This document shows positions 35,507-44,264 of a DNA stretch of 64,000 nucleotides, piece after piece. The stretch lies in assembly GCA_035628135.1 (NCBI GenBank), contig DASPKM010000009.1, positions 186,001-250,000 of the forward strand, read 5' to 3'. Numbering within the stretch: position 1 is the stretch's first letter; the number at the start of each line of letters is the position of its first letter. The stretch comes from DASPKM01 sp035628135 (GTDB lineage Bacteria; Bacteroidota; Bacteroidia; Chitinophagales; Chitinophagaceae). The position numbers were made by a program, and so were the translations under genes. The notes beneath the pieces are model-generated. The model had not been told where the DNA came from. It saw only the letters and a list, made by a program, of their open reading frames with translations, and did not search any database.

Positions 35507-36271
35507 TCAACTGTTGAGCTTGATAAACCCGCCGTCGATAGGATAATCGCAGCCGGTAATAAACCCGGCTTCGTCGCTGCAAAGGTATAAGGCAAGCGAG
35601 GCCACTTCTTCGGGCTTCGCCATGCGGCCGATGGGTTGCGAGCGCGACAACTTTTCGAACATCTCCGCTTCCTTGCCCGGGTAATTTTTTGCAATGAAAC
35701 CATCTACAAAAGGCGTGTGCACCCGCGCAGGCGAAATGGAATTGCAGCGAATATTATCTTGCAAATAATCCTTTGCTACCGACATGGTCATGGCCATCAC
35801 CGCACCCTTGGCCGCCGTATAAGCAAAGCGGTCTGCAAGGCCCACATGTCCTGCAATGGAAGCCATGTTGATGATGACCCCGCCTCCCGCTACGCGCAGG
35901 TGTGGAATGGCCGCGAACAGGCAGTTGTAAACGCCTTTTACATTAACCGCCATCACCCGGTCGAAATCTTCTTCGGGGGTGGCCTCAAGCTTTCCCACGT
36001 GCGCAATGCCTGCGTTGTTGATGAGGATATGATGAGGGCCGATGTGCGCGAAAGTGGCTATTACTGCCTGCTGTCCCGTTACATTACAGGAATGGGCAAC
36101 CGCAGTGCCGCCGGCAGATTGAATTTCAAGCACCACGGCTTGTGCGCTGTCCTTATTCATTTCTATAATGTGCACTTCTGCGCCTTGCTTCGCAAACAAC
36201 AGCGCAATGGCCTTGCCAATGCCGCTGCCCGCGCCGGTAATAACTGCTTTTTTATTGGACAACAAAAACAT
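35507..36271 (-). CDS. SDR-family dehydrogenase, probable 2-keto-3-deoxy-L-fuconate 4-dehydrogenase
   Basis: A 254-residue SDR with TGAGSGIGKAIA (residues ~12-23), NNAGIAHVG, NMASIAGHVGLADRFAYTAAKGAV (Ser, Tyr and Lys of the catalytic set all present) and a C-terminal GRMAKPEEVASLALYLCSDEAGFITGCDYPIDGGF. It resembles SDRs of fucose/rhamnose-oxidation clusters that make the 2,4-diketo acid; KduD is a less likely alternative. It is followed 44 bp later by the FAH hydrolase that would act on its product. Confidence 0.85.
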   Translation of the reverse strand: MFLLSNKKAVITGAGSGIGKAIALLFAKQGAEVHIIEMNKDSAQAVVLEIQSAGGTAVAHSCNVTGQQAVIATFAHIGPHHILINNAGIAHVGKLEATPEEDFDRVMAVNVKGVYNCLFAAIPHLRVAGGGVIINMASIAGHVGLADRFAYTAAKGAVMAMTMSVAKDYLQDNIRCNSISPARVHTPFVDGFIAKNYPGKEAEMFEKLSRSQPIGRMAKPEEVASLALYLCSDEAGFITGCDYPIDGGFIKLNS

Positions 36272-36277
36272 GGGCCA

Positions 36278-37516
36278 TCAGGTTTTAAGTTCGGGGCCGG
36301 CCTTCTTCCAGCCATAATAAGTTACGATCAAAAAACAAACTAATGGAATGATAAACGATAAGGCGGTGGAAGTATTCGAGATCATCCCCATCAGCGGTGG
36401 CACCAATGCCCCACCGACAATGGACATGATAATAAATGACGATGCTTTCTTGGTATCATCACCCAGGTCCTTTACACCCAATGCAAAGATGGTGGGGAAC
36501 ATAATGGACATGAAAAAGAAAACTGCCAGCAAAGCAATCACGGCCACCTCGCCTGGATAAGCCATGATCAGCACACACAAAACGGAATTGATCACTGCAT
36601 ACCAGGTAAGCAAAGTTCTTGGTAATACTTTTTTCATCAATGCCGTGCCTGCAAAACGCCCGAAGGTAAACAGCAGGAAGGCGACGGAAAGTAAATAAGA
36701 AGCCCTTTCGTTCGAAATGCCCTGCCAGTATTCAGTCACGTAATTGATGAACAACGCTCCCACACCCACTTGCGCGGCCACATAAAAAAATTGTGCGATC
36801 ACCGCCCACTTGAAATGCTGGATCCTGAAAAGACTTCCCGTACTGCGCGATGGCCTTGCATTGTCTTTATCTTTTATTTCAGGAAGATAGGATATCAAAA
36901 AAAGCACGGTAATTACCAGCACAGCGCCACCGATTACGAGGTACACCGATTTTACATTGGAAAGATCGCTGCCGGAACCGCCGGCATCATTATTAAAGAA
37001 CAGCATGCCACCGATAATTGGGCCAAGGAATGCTCCAACGCCGTTGAATGATTGTGAAAAATTCAACCTGAATTCCGAGGTTTCTTTTGGTCCAAGGATG
37101 GTGATATATGGATTGGCCGCAGTTTCGAGGCAGGTCAGTCCGCTCGCAATGATAAACAATGCGAGCAGGAAAAATTCAAAGCTTTTCATATCCGCGGAGG
37201 GATAGAACAGGAATGCACCGAAGGCGCACAACAACAGCCCGATAATAATGCCGGATTTGTAACCATATTTTTTCATGATCATGCCCGCAGGGAGCGCCAT
37301 CAGGAAATACGCGCCGAAATAAGCGGCCTGCAACAAAGTGGAGCGCGATTTGGTTATGTTCAATGCTTCCTGGAAATGCTTGTTCAACACATCCAGCAAA
37401 CCGTAAGCAAAGCCCCACATGAAAAAAAGGCTGGTTACCAATATGAATGGCAGCATCAGGCTTCGCTGGCGCGGTCCCGCTTCAGGGCCACGCTGGGTTT
37501 GAGACATTACTGGCAT
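36278..37516 (-). CDS. fucP: L-fucose:H+ symporter family MFS permease FucP
   Basis: A 412-residue, 12-helix FucP-type transporter. Diagnostic is GLTCLETAANPYITILGP, with the ETAANPY block found in fucose/glucose/galactose permeases, plus LNFSQSFNGVGAFLGPIIGGML. L-fucose is the first guess, though L-rhamnose or another pectic sugar is possible. It lies 6 bp from the SDR downstream and 12 bp from the mutarotase upstream. Starts at 37516 and 37507 are both plausible. Confidence 0.88.
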   Translation of the reverse strand: MPVMSQTQRGPEAGPRQRSLMLPFILVTSLFFMWGFAYGLLDVLNKHFQEALNITKSRSTLLQAAYFGAYFLMALPAGMIMKKYGYKSGIIIGLLLCAFGAFLFYPSADMKSFEFFLLALFIIASGLTCLETAANPYITILGPKETSEFRLNFSQSFNGVGAFLGPIIGGMLFFNNDAGGSGSDLSNVKSVYLVIGGAVLVITVLFLISYLPEIKDKDNARPSRSTGSLFRIQHFKWAVIAQFFYVAAQVGVGALFINYVTEYWQGISNERASYLLSVAFLLFTFGRFAGTALMKKVLPRTLLTWYAVINSVLCVLIMAYPGEVAVIALLAVFFFMSIMFPTIFALGVKDLGDDTKKASSFIIMSIVGGALVPPLMGMISNTSTALSFIIPLVCFLIVTYYGWKKAGPELKT

Positions 37517-37528
37517 TGCATCGTTGGT

Positions 37529-37858
37529 TTATAGTTCGAATATCTTTTGCATCGGCATCCATTTCTCTCCCGGCTTTGCTGATGGAAGCGCCTGTTGGTA
37601 ATTCCACATCAGGGTTTCCCATTGCTGCACGGTTTCATCGGCCTGGTCCATCGACTTCTTTCTTTCAAACGAAAATGTTTCATTCACTTCCATGATCATG
37701 AACAAGCGGTTTCCTGTGCGATAGATTTCCAGGCTTTCAATGCCTGCGCTCCGGATCGATTGTAATATGGCGGGCCATACGTTGCGGTGATGCGCCTCGT
37801 ATTCCGCTATCAATTGCGGGTCGTCCTTCAGGTCGAGCGCAAAACAAAACCGTTGCAT
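37529..37858 (-). CDS. L-rhamnose/L-fucose mutarotase (RhaM family)
   Basis: A 109-residue member of the RhaM/DUF718 fold: MQRFCFALDLKDDPQLIAEYEAHHRNVWPAILQSIRSAGIESLEIYRTGNRLFMIMEV. It interconverts sugar anomers, and the His-Arg-x-Val-Trp-Pro block is the family signature. Members act on rhamnose or fucose. The start at 37858 matches the family; an ATG at 37867 adds three residues. It begins 10 bp after the stop of uxuA. Confidence 0.9.
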   Translation of the reverse strand: MQRFCFALDLKDDPQLIAEYEAHHRNVWPAILQSIRSAGIESLEIYRTGNRLFMIMEVNETFSFERKKSMDQADETVQQWETLMWNYQQALPSAKPGEKWMPMQKIFEL

Positions 37859-37868
37859 TGTACCCATA

Positions 37869-39119
37869 TCATAAGCTGGATTGTTTTTCAAATGAGCGCC
37901 GGTCTTCTGAGCGGGCCGCGTTTTTATGGTAGACGCCACTACGCGCAATGCCCATTTCAAGGCCACGCAGTTCGGCCAGCCCGCGCAACCTGCCGATGGC
38001 TGAATAACCGGGATTGGTCTTCTTATGCAGGTCGTCCAGCATTTGGTGACCGTGATCGGGCCGCATGGGAATGCTGGTCTTTCGCTGCTGCATAATGTCG
38101 ACAATCGCTTTTACCACTGCATACATGTCCACATCGCCTTCCAGGTGGTTGTCTTCAAAGAAATCACCGAACTCATTGCGGCGGGTACTGCGCAGGTGAA
38201 TGAAGTTGATGCGGTCTGCAAAGCGGTTAACCATACCCGGCAGGTCGTTGTCAGCACGCACGCCAAACGAACCCGTGCAAAAGCAAAGTCCATTGTTCAA
38301 CGATGGCACTGCTTCAAATAAAGCATTCATATCGTTGGCAGTGCGCACTACTCTTGGTAGTCCAAGAATGCCGTAAGGAGGATCATCGGGATGAATCACC
38401 ATTCGCACACCGGTTTCCTCCGCAACCGGGATGATCTGCTGCAGGAAGTACACCAGGTGTGCGCGAAGCCTGTCCTCATCAATTCCTGCGTAGGTGTCCA
38501 GGGCCGCCTGGAATTGTTGAAGCGTAAAGCTTTCTTCACTGCCGGGGAGGCCTGCAATGATGTTGCGCTGCAACTGCACTTTCTCAGCTTCGCTCATCTT
38601 GTGAAACCTTTCTTCTGCGCGTTGTATTTCTTCGGGCGAGTAATCTGCTTCGGCGTTTTTTCTCCTGAGCATGAAAACATCGAAAGCGATAAAAGCAGCT
38701 TTTTCAAAGCGCAGCGCCTTCGAGCCGTCCGCAACCGTATAGGCAAGGTCGGTGCGCGTCCAGTCGAGCACTGGCATGAAATTATACGTTATAATAGAAA
38801 CGCCGCAGGCCGATAAGTTCCGCAGGGTAGTTTTATAATTTTCGATATGCTTTTTGAAATTGCCGCGTTGCGTTTTTATTTCCTCGTGCACAGGAACGCT
38901 TTCTACTACACTCCAAACCATGCCGGCCTGCTCGATGACCGATTTGCGCTTGTTGATCTCATCCACCGTCCACACTTCTCCATTGGGAATGTGATGCAGT
39001 GCGGTAACCACGCCACTGCAACCTGCCTGCCGGATGTCCCAAAGACTAACCGGGTCATTGGGTCCAAACCACCGCATGGTTTGTTGCATCGAAAACAAAA
39101 TATTCGGTTGGGCTTTCAT
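37869..39119 (-). CDS. uxuA: Mannonate dehydratase UxuA
   Basis: A 416-residue D-mannonate dehydratase (xylose-isomerase-like TIM barrel), making 2-keto-3-deoxy-D-gluconate. Conserved blocks are MRWFGPNDPVSLWDIRQAG, ALHHIPNGEVW, YNFMPVLDWTRTDL, MVIHPDDPP, NGLCFCTGSFG, NFIHLRSTRR and MRPDHGHQM, which hold the metal-binding His, Cys and Asp residues. The start at 39119 (MKAQPNILFSMQQTMRW) leaves 10 bp after the SDR; an in-frame codon at 39164 lies within that gene. With UxaC and the SDR it completes the glucuronate branch. Confidence 0.95.
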   Translation of the reverse strand: MKAQPNILFSMQQTMRWFGPNDPVSLWDIRQAGCSGVVTALHHIPNGEVWTVDEINKRKSVIEQAGMVWSVVESVPVHEEIKTQRGNFKKHIENYKTTLRNLSACGVSIITYNFMPVLDWTRTDLAYTVADGSKALRFEKAAFIAFDVFMLRRKNAEADYSPEEIQRAEERFHKMSEAEKVQLQRNIIAGLPGSEESFTLQQFQAALDTYAGIDEDRLRAHLVYFLQQIIPVAEETGVRMVIHPDDPPYGILGLPRVVRTANDMNALFEAVPSLNNGLCFCTGSFGVRADNDLPGMVNRFADRINFIHLRSTRRNEFGDFFEDNHLEGDVDMYAVVKAIVDIMQQRKTSIPMRPDHGHQMLDDLHKKTNPGYSAIGRLRGLAELRGLEMGIARSGVYHKNAARSEDRRSFEKQSSL

Positions 39120-39129
39120 GTTAGTTGTA

Positions 39130-39939
39130 TTATACTCCCCCGAAAATTGAGAAGCCGCCATCAACGCATATCATGGCGCCCGTCACGAACTGCGAGGCAT
39201 CGCTCAGCAGCCAGACCAGCGCTCCTTTCAATTCGTCGGGCTGTCCAAAGCGGCGGAACGGTGTTTGCCTGATCACCAGCTCGCCCCTTTCCGTATAGCC
39301 TCCCTCTTTCCTGGTAAGCAGGTAGCGGTTTTGTTCTGTCAGGAAAAATCCAGGTGCCAATGCATTCATGCGGACGGTATCGCCATACCTGCGCGCCAGC
39401 TCCACAGCAAACCATTGCGTATAACAATCCACCGCCGCCTTTCCCATGTTATACCCCAATACCCTGGTAATGGCCCGCTTGGAGTTCATGGATGAAATGT
39501 TTACGATGCTGCCCTTGCCCGATTTTGCAATGGCCTCGCCAAACACCTGCGTGGGAATGACCGTGCCCCAAAGGTTAATGTCCATTACCTTCTTCATACC
39601 GTCGAGGTTCATGGAAAAAATATCCTGGTCGGGCAGCAGCACGCCTTCGGGCATATTGCCGCCGGCTGCGTTAACGAGTCCATCCAGCTTTCCAAAGGCC
39701 TGGAGAATTTTGTCTTTTGCGGCAACAAGTTGTTGTTCATCCATTACATCGGCCACCAATGCAATGGCCCTGCCTCCCTGTTGGTTGATGGCTTCGGCCC
39801 TTTCTGTTGCCACGTTTTCTTTTCTACCGAGTATGCCTACCGTGCCGCCCGCTTCCACAATGGCGTTGACAAAAGCATTGCCCAGGATGCCGGTGCCGCC
39901 GGTAACTACTATTACTTTTCCTTTCAGTGAAAAATCCAT
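39130..39939 (-). CDS. uxuB: SDR-type D-mannonate oxidoreductase (fructuronate reductase)
   Basis: A 269-residue SDR with TGGTGILGNAF (~13-23), NAAGGNMPEGVL and NISSMNSKRAITRVLGYNMGKAAVD, giving the Ser, Tyr and Lys catalytic set. The NAAGGN block and placement beside uxuA mark it as the SDR kind of fructuronate reductase seen in Bacillus and Bacteroidota, not the mannitol-dehydrogenase-type UxuB of E. coli. The product, D-mannonate, is the UxuA substrate. KduD is a weaker alternative. Confidence 0.82.
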   Translation of the reverse strand: MDFSLKGKVIVVTGGTGILGNAFVNAIVEAGGTVGILGRKENVATERAEAINQQGGRAIALVADVMDEQQLVAAKDKILQAFGKLDGLVNAAGGNMPEGVLLPDQDIFSMNLDGMKKVMDINLWGTVIPTQVFGEAIAKSGKGSIVNISSMNSKRAITRVLGYNMGKAAVDCYTQWFAVELARRYGDTVRMNALAPGFFLTEQNRYLLTRKEGGYTERGELVIRQTPFRRFGQPDELKGALVWLLSDASQFVTGAMICVDGGFSIFGGV

Positions 39940-39969
39940 TCGAACCTGAAATTTGATTAATTGAAGTGT

Positions 39970-40806
39970 TTATCGGATGTCTTTGATCGCCACTCCATCC
40001 ATATCTGTAAACTCCATGTTTTCGCCCGCCATTCCCCAAATGAATGAATAGTTGCTGGTGCCGCTTCCCGCATGAATGCTCCATGGCGGCGATACCACGG
40101 CCTGGTGATTCCCGATGAGTATATGCCTTGTTTCATCGGGCTGGCCCATGTAGTGAAATACCCTGTGCTCCGGCTCGAGGTCGAAATAAAAATAAACTTC
40201 CATTCTTCGGTCATGCGTGTGCGGTGGCATGGTGTTCCATATGCTGCCTTCGTGCAGGATGGTGAGCCCCATTACCAACTGGCAACTCTGGATGCCATCT
40301 GCATGAATGTATTTGTAAATGGTACGGCGGTTGGCCGTTTGCTGTGTTCCAAGGTCGACCCTGGATGCCGCTGCATTGGTCATAATTGCGTTGGGATAGG
40401 CAGTGTGCGCAGGGGCAGACAATATAAAAAATACCGCAGGTTGCTCGGCGCCGGCCACACTGCGGAAACTCACTTCGCGCACGCCCTTGCCCAGGTACAG
40501 GCAATCGAGCTTTTGCAGCACGTATTCCTTATCATCGGCTATAACAAGGCCTTCGCCTCCTACATTGATGATGCCCATTTCCCTGCGTTCGAGGAAATAA
40601 TTGGATTTCAGATTGTCGTAATTACCGAGAAAGAGGCTCTTTTTTATGGGGCTGATAGCGCCTGCCACCATGCGGTCGTAATGGGTATACACGAAAACGG
40701 GTTCATCGCTTTGTGCGATGTCCAGCAGGAAGCGTTCCCTGATGAGGGCAGTACCGTATTTGCTGAAATCGTCGGGGTGAACAGCGTGCAGGATCTTCAT
40801 GTTCAT
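39970..40806 (-). CDS. kduI: 5-dehydro-4-deoxy-D-glucuronate isomerase KduI
   Basis: A 278-residue cupin-type isomerase, the same length as E. coli KduI, that converts 5-keto-4-deoxyuronate from pectin-lyase products to 2,5-diketo-3-deoxygluconate. With the start at 40806, the zinc ligands fall at His196, His198, Glu203 and His245, the positions known for the E. coli enzyme, which supports this start over 40800. The partner kduD is not recognisable in the window. It is the first gene of the minus-strand operon running to 32911. Its upstream region lacks the palindrome found before the other two operons. Confidence 0.96.
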   Translation of the reverse strand: MNMKILHAVHPDDFSKYGTALIRERFLLDIAQSDEPVFVYTHYDRMVAGAISPIKKSLFLGNYDNLKSNYFLERREMGIINVGGEGLVIADDKEYVLQKLDCLYLGKGVREVSFRSVAGAEQPAVFFILSAPAHTAYPNAIMTNAAASRVDLGTQQTANRRTIYKYIHADGIQSCQLVMGLTILHEGSIWNTMPPHTHDRRMEVYFYFDLEPEHRVFHYMGQPDETRHILIGNHQAVVSPPWSIHAGSGTSNYSFIWGMAGENMEFTDMDGVAIKDIR

Positions 40807-40927
40807 ACTGCAATATAATTCCCTGCTTTGAGCTTTTGCCGCCAGCGGCCTTAATTGTTGAAAGAACTTTATTTTTTGCCAGTATTGTTTATTGGAGATA
40901 TGCAGGTCGCATCACTGGCCACAGGAA

Positions 40928-41227
40928 TTAGAATTTGATGGAAATTTCCAGGCGGGCGCCAAGCCCCTCGGTTATGATTCGCCTGAGGGTTGAAAAACGA
41001 ACGTCCTTCAAATCCTTTTCCAATTTCGAAATATAGGACTTGTTAGTACCTGACAATTCAGCCAGTTGTTCCTGCGTAAGGCCTTTAGCCTGCCTGGCCT
41101 GTTGAATAAGCACGCCTAATTTAAAGCCTTCATAACCCGCGTCGAATTGCTCGCGTTTGCGTGTGCCTTTGGTGCCAATATGCTCATCGATAAAAACGCT
41201 AAGGCTTGTGAGATCCTTTTTCCGCAT
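40928..41227 (-). CDS. higA: HigA-type antitoxin, XRE-family helix-turn-helix
   Basis: A 99-residue protein starting MRKKDLTSLSVFIDEHIG, with an XRE helix-turn-helix (LGVLIQQARQAKGLTQEQLAELSGTNKSYISKLEKDL) in its C-terminal half. Antitoxins of this form bind the HigB toxin and repress their own promoter. The start overlaps the end of the higB frame by 29 bp, the usual toxin-first arrangement. An upstream in-frame start would extend into the toxin frame and is rejected. Confidence 0.85.
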   Translation of the reverse strand: MRKKDLTSLSVFIDEHIGTKGTRKREQFDAGYEGFKLGVLIQQARQAKGLTQEQLAELSGTNKSYISKLEKDLKDVRFSTLRRIITEGLGARLEISIKF

Positions 41228-41548
41228 AGTATTCTTTTTTGATGTTTTCTGCTCTTTCAATTTCTGCGAGCGGCGTTTTTTGAGTTTTCTTTTGAAACCC
41301 GTGCACAACCACTACGACGTTATCTTCATCGAAAAAACAAAAAATCCTGTAGATATTGTTGCCAAGCTGCACCCTGATCTCATAGAGGCCGTCCGTATTC
41401 TCCAGGTGCCTGAAATAAATTTCAGGGATCCGGTTAAGGTCTTCTACGATTTTAAGCGTCCATAAAACCTTCTTTTGACCTTCAGGGTAAGCTGCAAAAA
41501 GAAATTTTTAAAATGGTCCTTGTAAAAGAACAGCTCCCGCTTTTTCAC
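41199..41548 (-). pseudogene. higB: HigB-type toxin (RelE/Gp49-like), frameshifted
   Basis: Starting at a GTG (41548), one frame encodes VKKRELFFYKDHFKNFF, the usual HigB N-terminus. The family sequence continues in another frame as AAYPEGQKKVLWTLKIVEDLN, TDGLYEIRVQLGNNIYRIFCFFDEDNVVVVVHGFQKKTQKTP and ends at 41199. The switch lies at a run of five T (minus strand, near 41495-41499); six would restore 117 codons. The span of 350 bp is one base short of a multiple of three. The toxin is therefore broken, unless this is a base-calling error or programmed slippage. Confidence 0.78.
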
Positions 41549-41723
41549 CGGTAAACAAAATTAAAAATAGTAGTCCTATCGGACAACTGATGATAAATAA
41601 TTTTTTTAATGCTGTTTTGGAGAAAAATTCAGGAAATCTGAGATAGCTAAAGTACGGGGTGCTTACATATAAAAGGTGCTACAACCGGATAAAATAATAG
41701 TCGGATATCTTAGGCCTAAAACG
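41549..41723. other. 175-bp AT-rich spacer upstream of higBA
   Basis: AT-rich sequence between the higB start and the 3' end of the dehydratase remnant. It should contain the higBA promoter but no clear TAnnTTTG pair or palindrome was picked out. No gene is seen. Confidence 0.4.
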
Positions 41724-42382
41724 CTACAACGACACCCCCTCCGCCACGGAATAAAATCATCCTGCCCCAGCATCGTTGCCTTCATTTGAATATTCCCGCC
41801 CGCCTGCTGAATGCTTTCGTTTCCTTCGATGTAGTGCCACAATTGACGTCGATAATGTCCGGCATGCGCGAAAAGATCCTGGTATTGATAGACAAGTTTA
41901 TAACCGGCGCAATGGGATTGCCGCCCCGGTCCTCAAACCTGTAGTAAACAACACCAGGTTGGCGACTGCGGCTACTTCCGCAGTGGTGCTTTCCACATCG
42001 TTGCGGGGCGTGCAGAGTAAATTCAGGCCGTGCTTTATTACCTTCTCCGGGTAGTCCAATACGTCAACTACAGGAGAGGTGCCGCCTTCTTCGCGGCGCC
42101 CGCGGATTTAATGGCATCGGTAATTAATCCGTCGCCGATATTTCGCGGTGAAGGATTTGCATAAAAACCCAAACCCACCGCAACGGCTTGTTGTTATACT
42201 CACGGATAAGATCCATGAAGCGCAGGGCAGTTGCATTGTCCACACAACGGCCACCCAACTCCTGCTCCACCCCGCATAACTCCGGAAACTCAAAGAATGA
42301 CCGACGCGCCCAGGGCCACCATCAGATCTGATACATAGCCTACAGCGGGATTAGGGGGATTGGCGGAAATGCCGGAAAAGCC
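41724..42382 (-). pseudogene. Degenerate remnant of a second altronate dehydratase (UxaA C-terminal half)
   Basis: Read on the minus strand in shifting frames, this stretch encodes GFSGISANP, AVGYVSDLMVALGASV, CTPRNDVESTTAEVAAVANLVLF, MPDIIDVN, EGNESIQQAGGNIQ and finally GQDDFIPWRRG...VSL, matching the last half of UxaA in order. Frameshifts occur in several places, for example at five G before the last VSL (six would restore it). The catalytic N-terminal half is absent. It is a pseudogene related to, but clearly diverged from, the intact uxaA at 8323-9975. Confidence 0.85.
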
Positions 42383-42548
42383 AACGATCGGCTTAAACCT
42401 GCCACCCGGCCGGCCGGCGCCGCTTACCAGCGCCGTGTATGAGCTGAAGGAGGTATATTAGCAAATAATCCAATGGATTAAATACCCAAATTTGCCTGCG
42501 AAGCAATAACTTTTAGCAGCGATATAGAAGAACATCAAAAAAAATTGT

Positions 42549-43370
42549 ATGAAACGCATTCTTACCGGGCTCTTACTCTGCGGCGCGCTGTACACACAGG
42601 CGCAGGAACGCAAACTGGAATTATTATGGCAAACCGACAGCATAATAGCCGTTCCCGAAGGCGTATTTTACGATGTTAAGAACAATACGTTGTTTGTATC
42701 GCTGATAAACGGCGCTCCCTGGGAGGCCGACGGTAAAGGCGGTGTAGCAAAGCTGAGCCTTGACGGAAAAAAATATGACTCCATGTGGATCACGGGCCTC
42801 AACGCCCCGAAGGGAATAGATGTGTATGGCAACAGGTTATACGTGGCGGATATGGGTGAGTTGGTAATCGTGGACATTGCGAAAGGACAAATTGAAAAGA
42901 AGCTTGCTATTGAAGGCGCTCAGGGACTGAACGATGTTACCGTCAATAGCAAGGGTGTAGTATATGTCTCTGATTCCAGGGCCTCCAAAATATGGCGTGT
43001 AGAAAATGATATAGCTGCATTATACCTCGACAGCATGCGCGGCGTCAACGGCCTCAAAGCCATCAACGACGATTTGATCATCGCAGCCGGACGCCAGTTC
43101 ATTAAGGCCGATGCCAAAAAGAATATCACCAAAATAGCAGAGCTTCCCCAGGGCGGCGATGGCATCGAGCCCATCGGCGACGGATCATTTATCGTAACTG
43201 CGTGGGCCGGATATATTTTTCATGTGCAACCTGATGGACGTGTAAATACCTTGTTGGATACGCATCTCGAAAAAAGAAACACAGCCGACATCGGTTATGA
43301 CCCCGTGAAGAAGATCGTGTACGTGCCTACATTTTTTGCCAAAACAGTTGCAGCTTATCAGTTAAAATAA
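42549..43370 (+). CDS. Secreted SMP-30/gluconolactonase-like beta-propeller protein
   Basis: A 273-residue protein with signal peptide (ILTGLLLCGALYTQA). It is a six-bladed propeller of the SMP-30/LRE type, with blade motifs NAPKGIDVYGNRLYVADMGELVIVDIAKG, GLNDVTVNSKGVVYVSDSRASKIWRV and IGYDPVKKIVYVPTFFAKTVAAYQL. Related proteins hydrolyse lactones or only bind ligands; the active-site metal residues cannot be assigned with confidence. The first of three plus-strand genes beside the uronate and fucose loci, so a lactonase role is possible but not shown. Confidence 0.75.
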   Translation: MKRILTGLLLCGALYTQAQERKLELLWQTDSIIAVPEGVFYDVKNNTLFVSLINGAPWEADGKGGVAKLSLDGKKYDSMWITGLNAPKGIDVYGNRLYVADMGELVIVDIAKGQIEKKLAIEGAQGLNDVTVNSKGVVYVSDSRASKIWRVENDIAALYLDSMRGVNGLKAINDDLIIAAGRQFIKADAKKNITKIAELPQGGDGIEPIGDGSFIVTAWAGYIFHVQPDGRVNTLLDTHLEKRNTADIGYDPVKKIVYVPTFFAKTVAAYQLK

Positions 43371-43444
43371 TGATATCTGACTCAACGGCTGATCTGTATT
43401 CATGAAGCCACAATTGAAAGCAGAGGAAAAACTTACAATAATCA

Positions 43445-44110
43445 ATGAAACCATTAAGTGCATTACTTGCTTTTTTGTTCGTTTGTATTGCTATCAATGC
43501 ACAGACAGTCTCCACCTTTGTTGGGTCGCGGATCGATAAAAACGCCAGGTATCTATTTTACCTGCATGGTGGTGTTGTTACCGTATTGGGCGATAACGCC
43601 GTCAATCAATCTGTGCCTGAATGGGGACCTTATGAATATTCTAATATCTGCGACACCTTGCGCAGGCGCGGTTTTAATGTTATTAGCGAAATTCGACAGG
43701 AAGGAATCGAAGGCAAGGTATACACCAATAAGATTGTCCAACAGGTGGATTCGTTATTGAAAGGTGGCGTCAGCGTTTCCAATATTGTGCTGGTGGGCGC
43801 ATCATCGGGATGGGATATCGTGCTGCATGTGGCCTCCGTACTTAAGCATCCACACCTTCAGTACGTGATCATGGGCGGGTGCTGGCCCGGAACCTATAAG
43901 GATTATACCGGCATTGAATTATACGGACATTTTCTATCCATCATCGAAACCACAGATCCGCACGGCACCTGTATTAAAGTATTCGAAGGCCGGAAGCATT
44001 TAACCAGTTACAAGGAAGTAACGCTCAATACAGGCCTGAGCCATGGATTCTTTTACAAAGGCCGCAAGGAATGGATCGATCCCATCATGCAATGGCTTCA
44101 GCAAAAATAA
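43445..44110 (+). CDS. Secreted alpha/beta-hydrolase-like protein
   Basis: A 221-residue protein with a signal peptide (LLAFLFVCIAINAQ). It has an oxyanion-type YLHGGVV segment, a nucleophile-elbow-like VLVGASSGWDIVLHVASVL with Ser in GASSG, and a late His in GLSHGFFYKG, the order of an alpha/beta hydrolase. The substrate is unknown. It is 74 bp downstream of the SMP-30-like gene and may share its transcript. Confidence 0.65.
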   Translation: MKPLSALLAFLFVCIAINAQTVSTFVGSRIDKNARYLFYLHGGVVTVLGDNAVNQSVPEWGPYEYSNICDTLRRRGFNVISEIRQEGIEGKVYTNKIVQQVDSLLKGGVSVSNIVLVGASSGWDIVLHVASVLKHPHLQYVIMGGCWPGTYKDYTGIELYGHFLSIIETTDPHGTCIKVFEGRKHLTSYKEVTLNTGLSHGFFYKGRKEWIDPIMQWLQQK

Positions 44111-44264
44111 AGGCCGGCAAAGTATTTCCTGCTTTTAGCATTATAATAAGCAATTTTGGCAACAACCAGCAGGTTTACCGGTATTTTAGGAATATTTAGA
44201 TTAAGATAGCTTATAACTTGTCCATTAGCCGGCGTCTGTCGGCAATCTTTTTTATCATTGCCTG

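Noticed and set aside
39130..39939. KduD assignment for the SDR beside uxuA
   Set aside because: The TGGTGILG and NAAGGN motifs and uxuA neighbour fit the mannonate oxidoreductase subgroup better; KduD cannot be fully excluded.
40826..40850. GCCGC-TG-GCGGC inverted repeat upstream of kduI as an operator
   Set aside because: Two-base spacer and different sequence from the shared palindrome; may be chance in a GC-rich patch.
41776..42054. Plus-strand frame of 92 codons in the pseudogene region
   Set aside because: Antisense to the UxaA remnant; no independent support.
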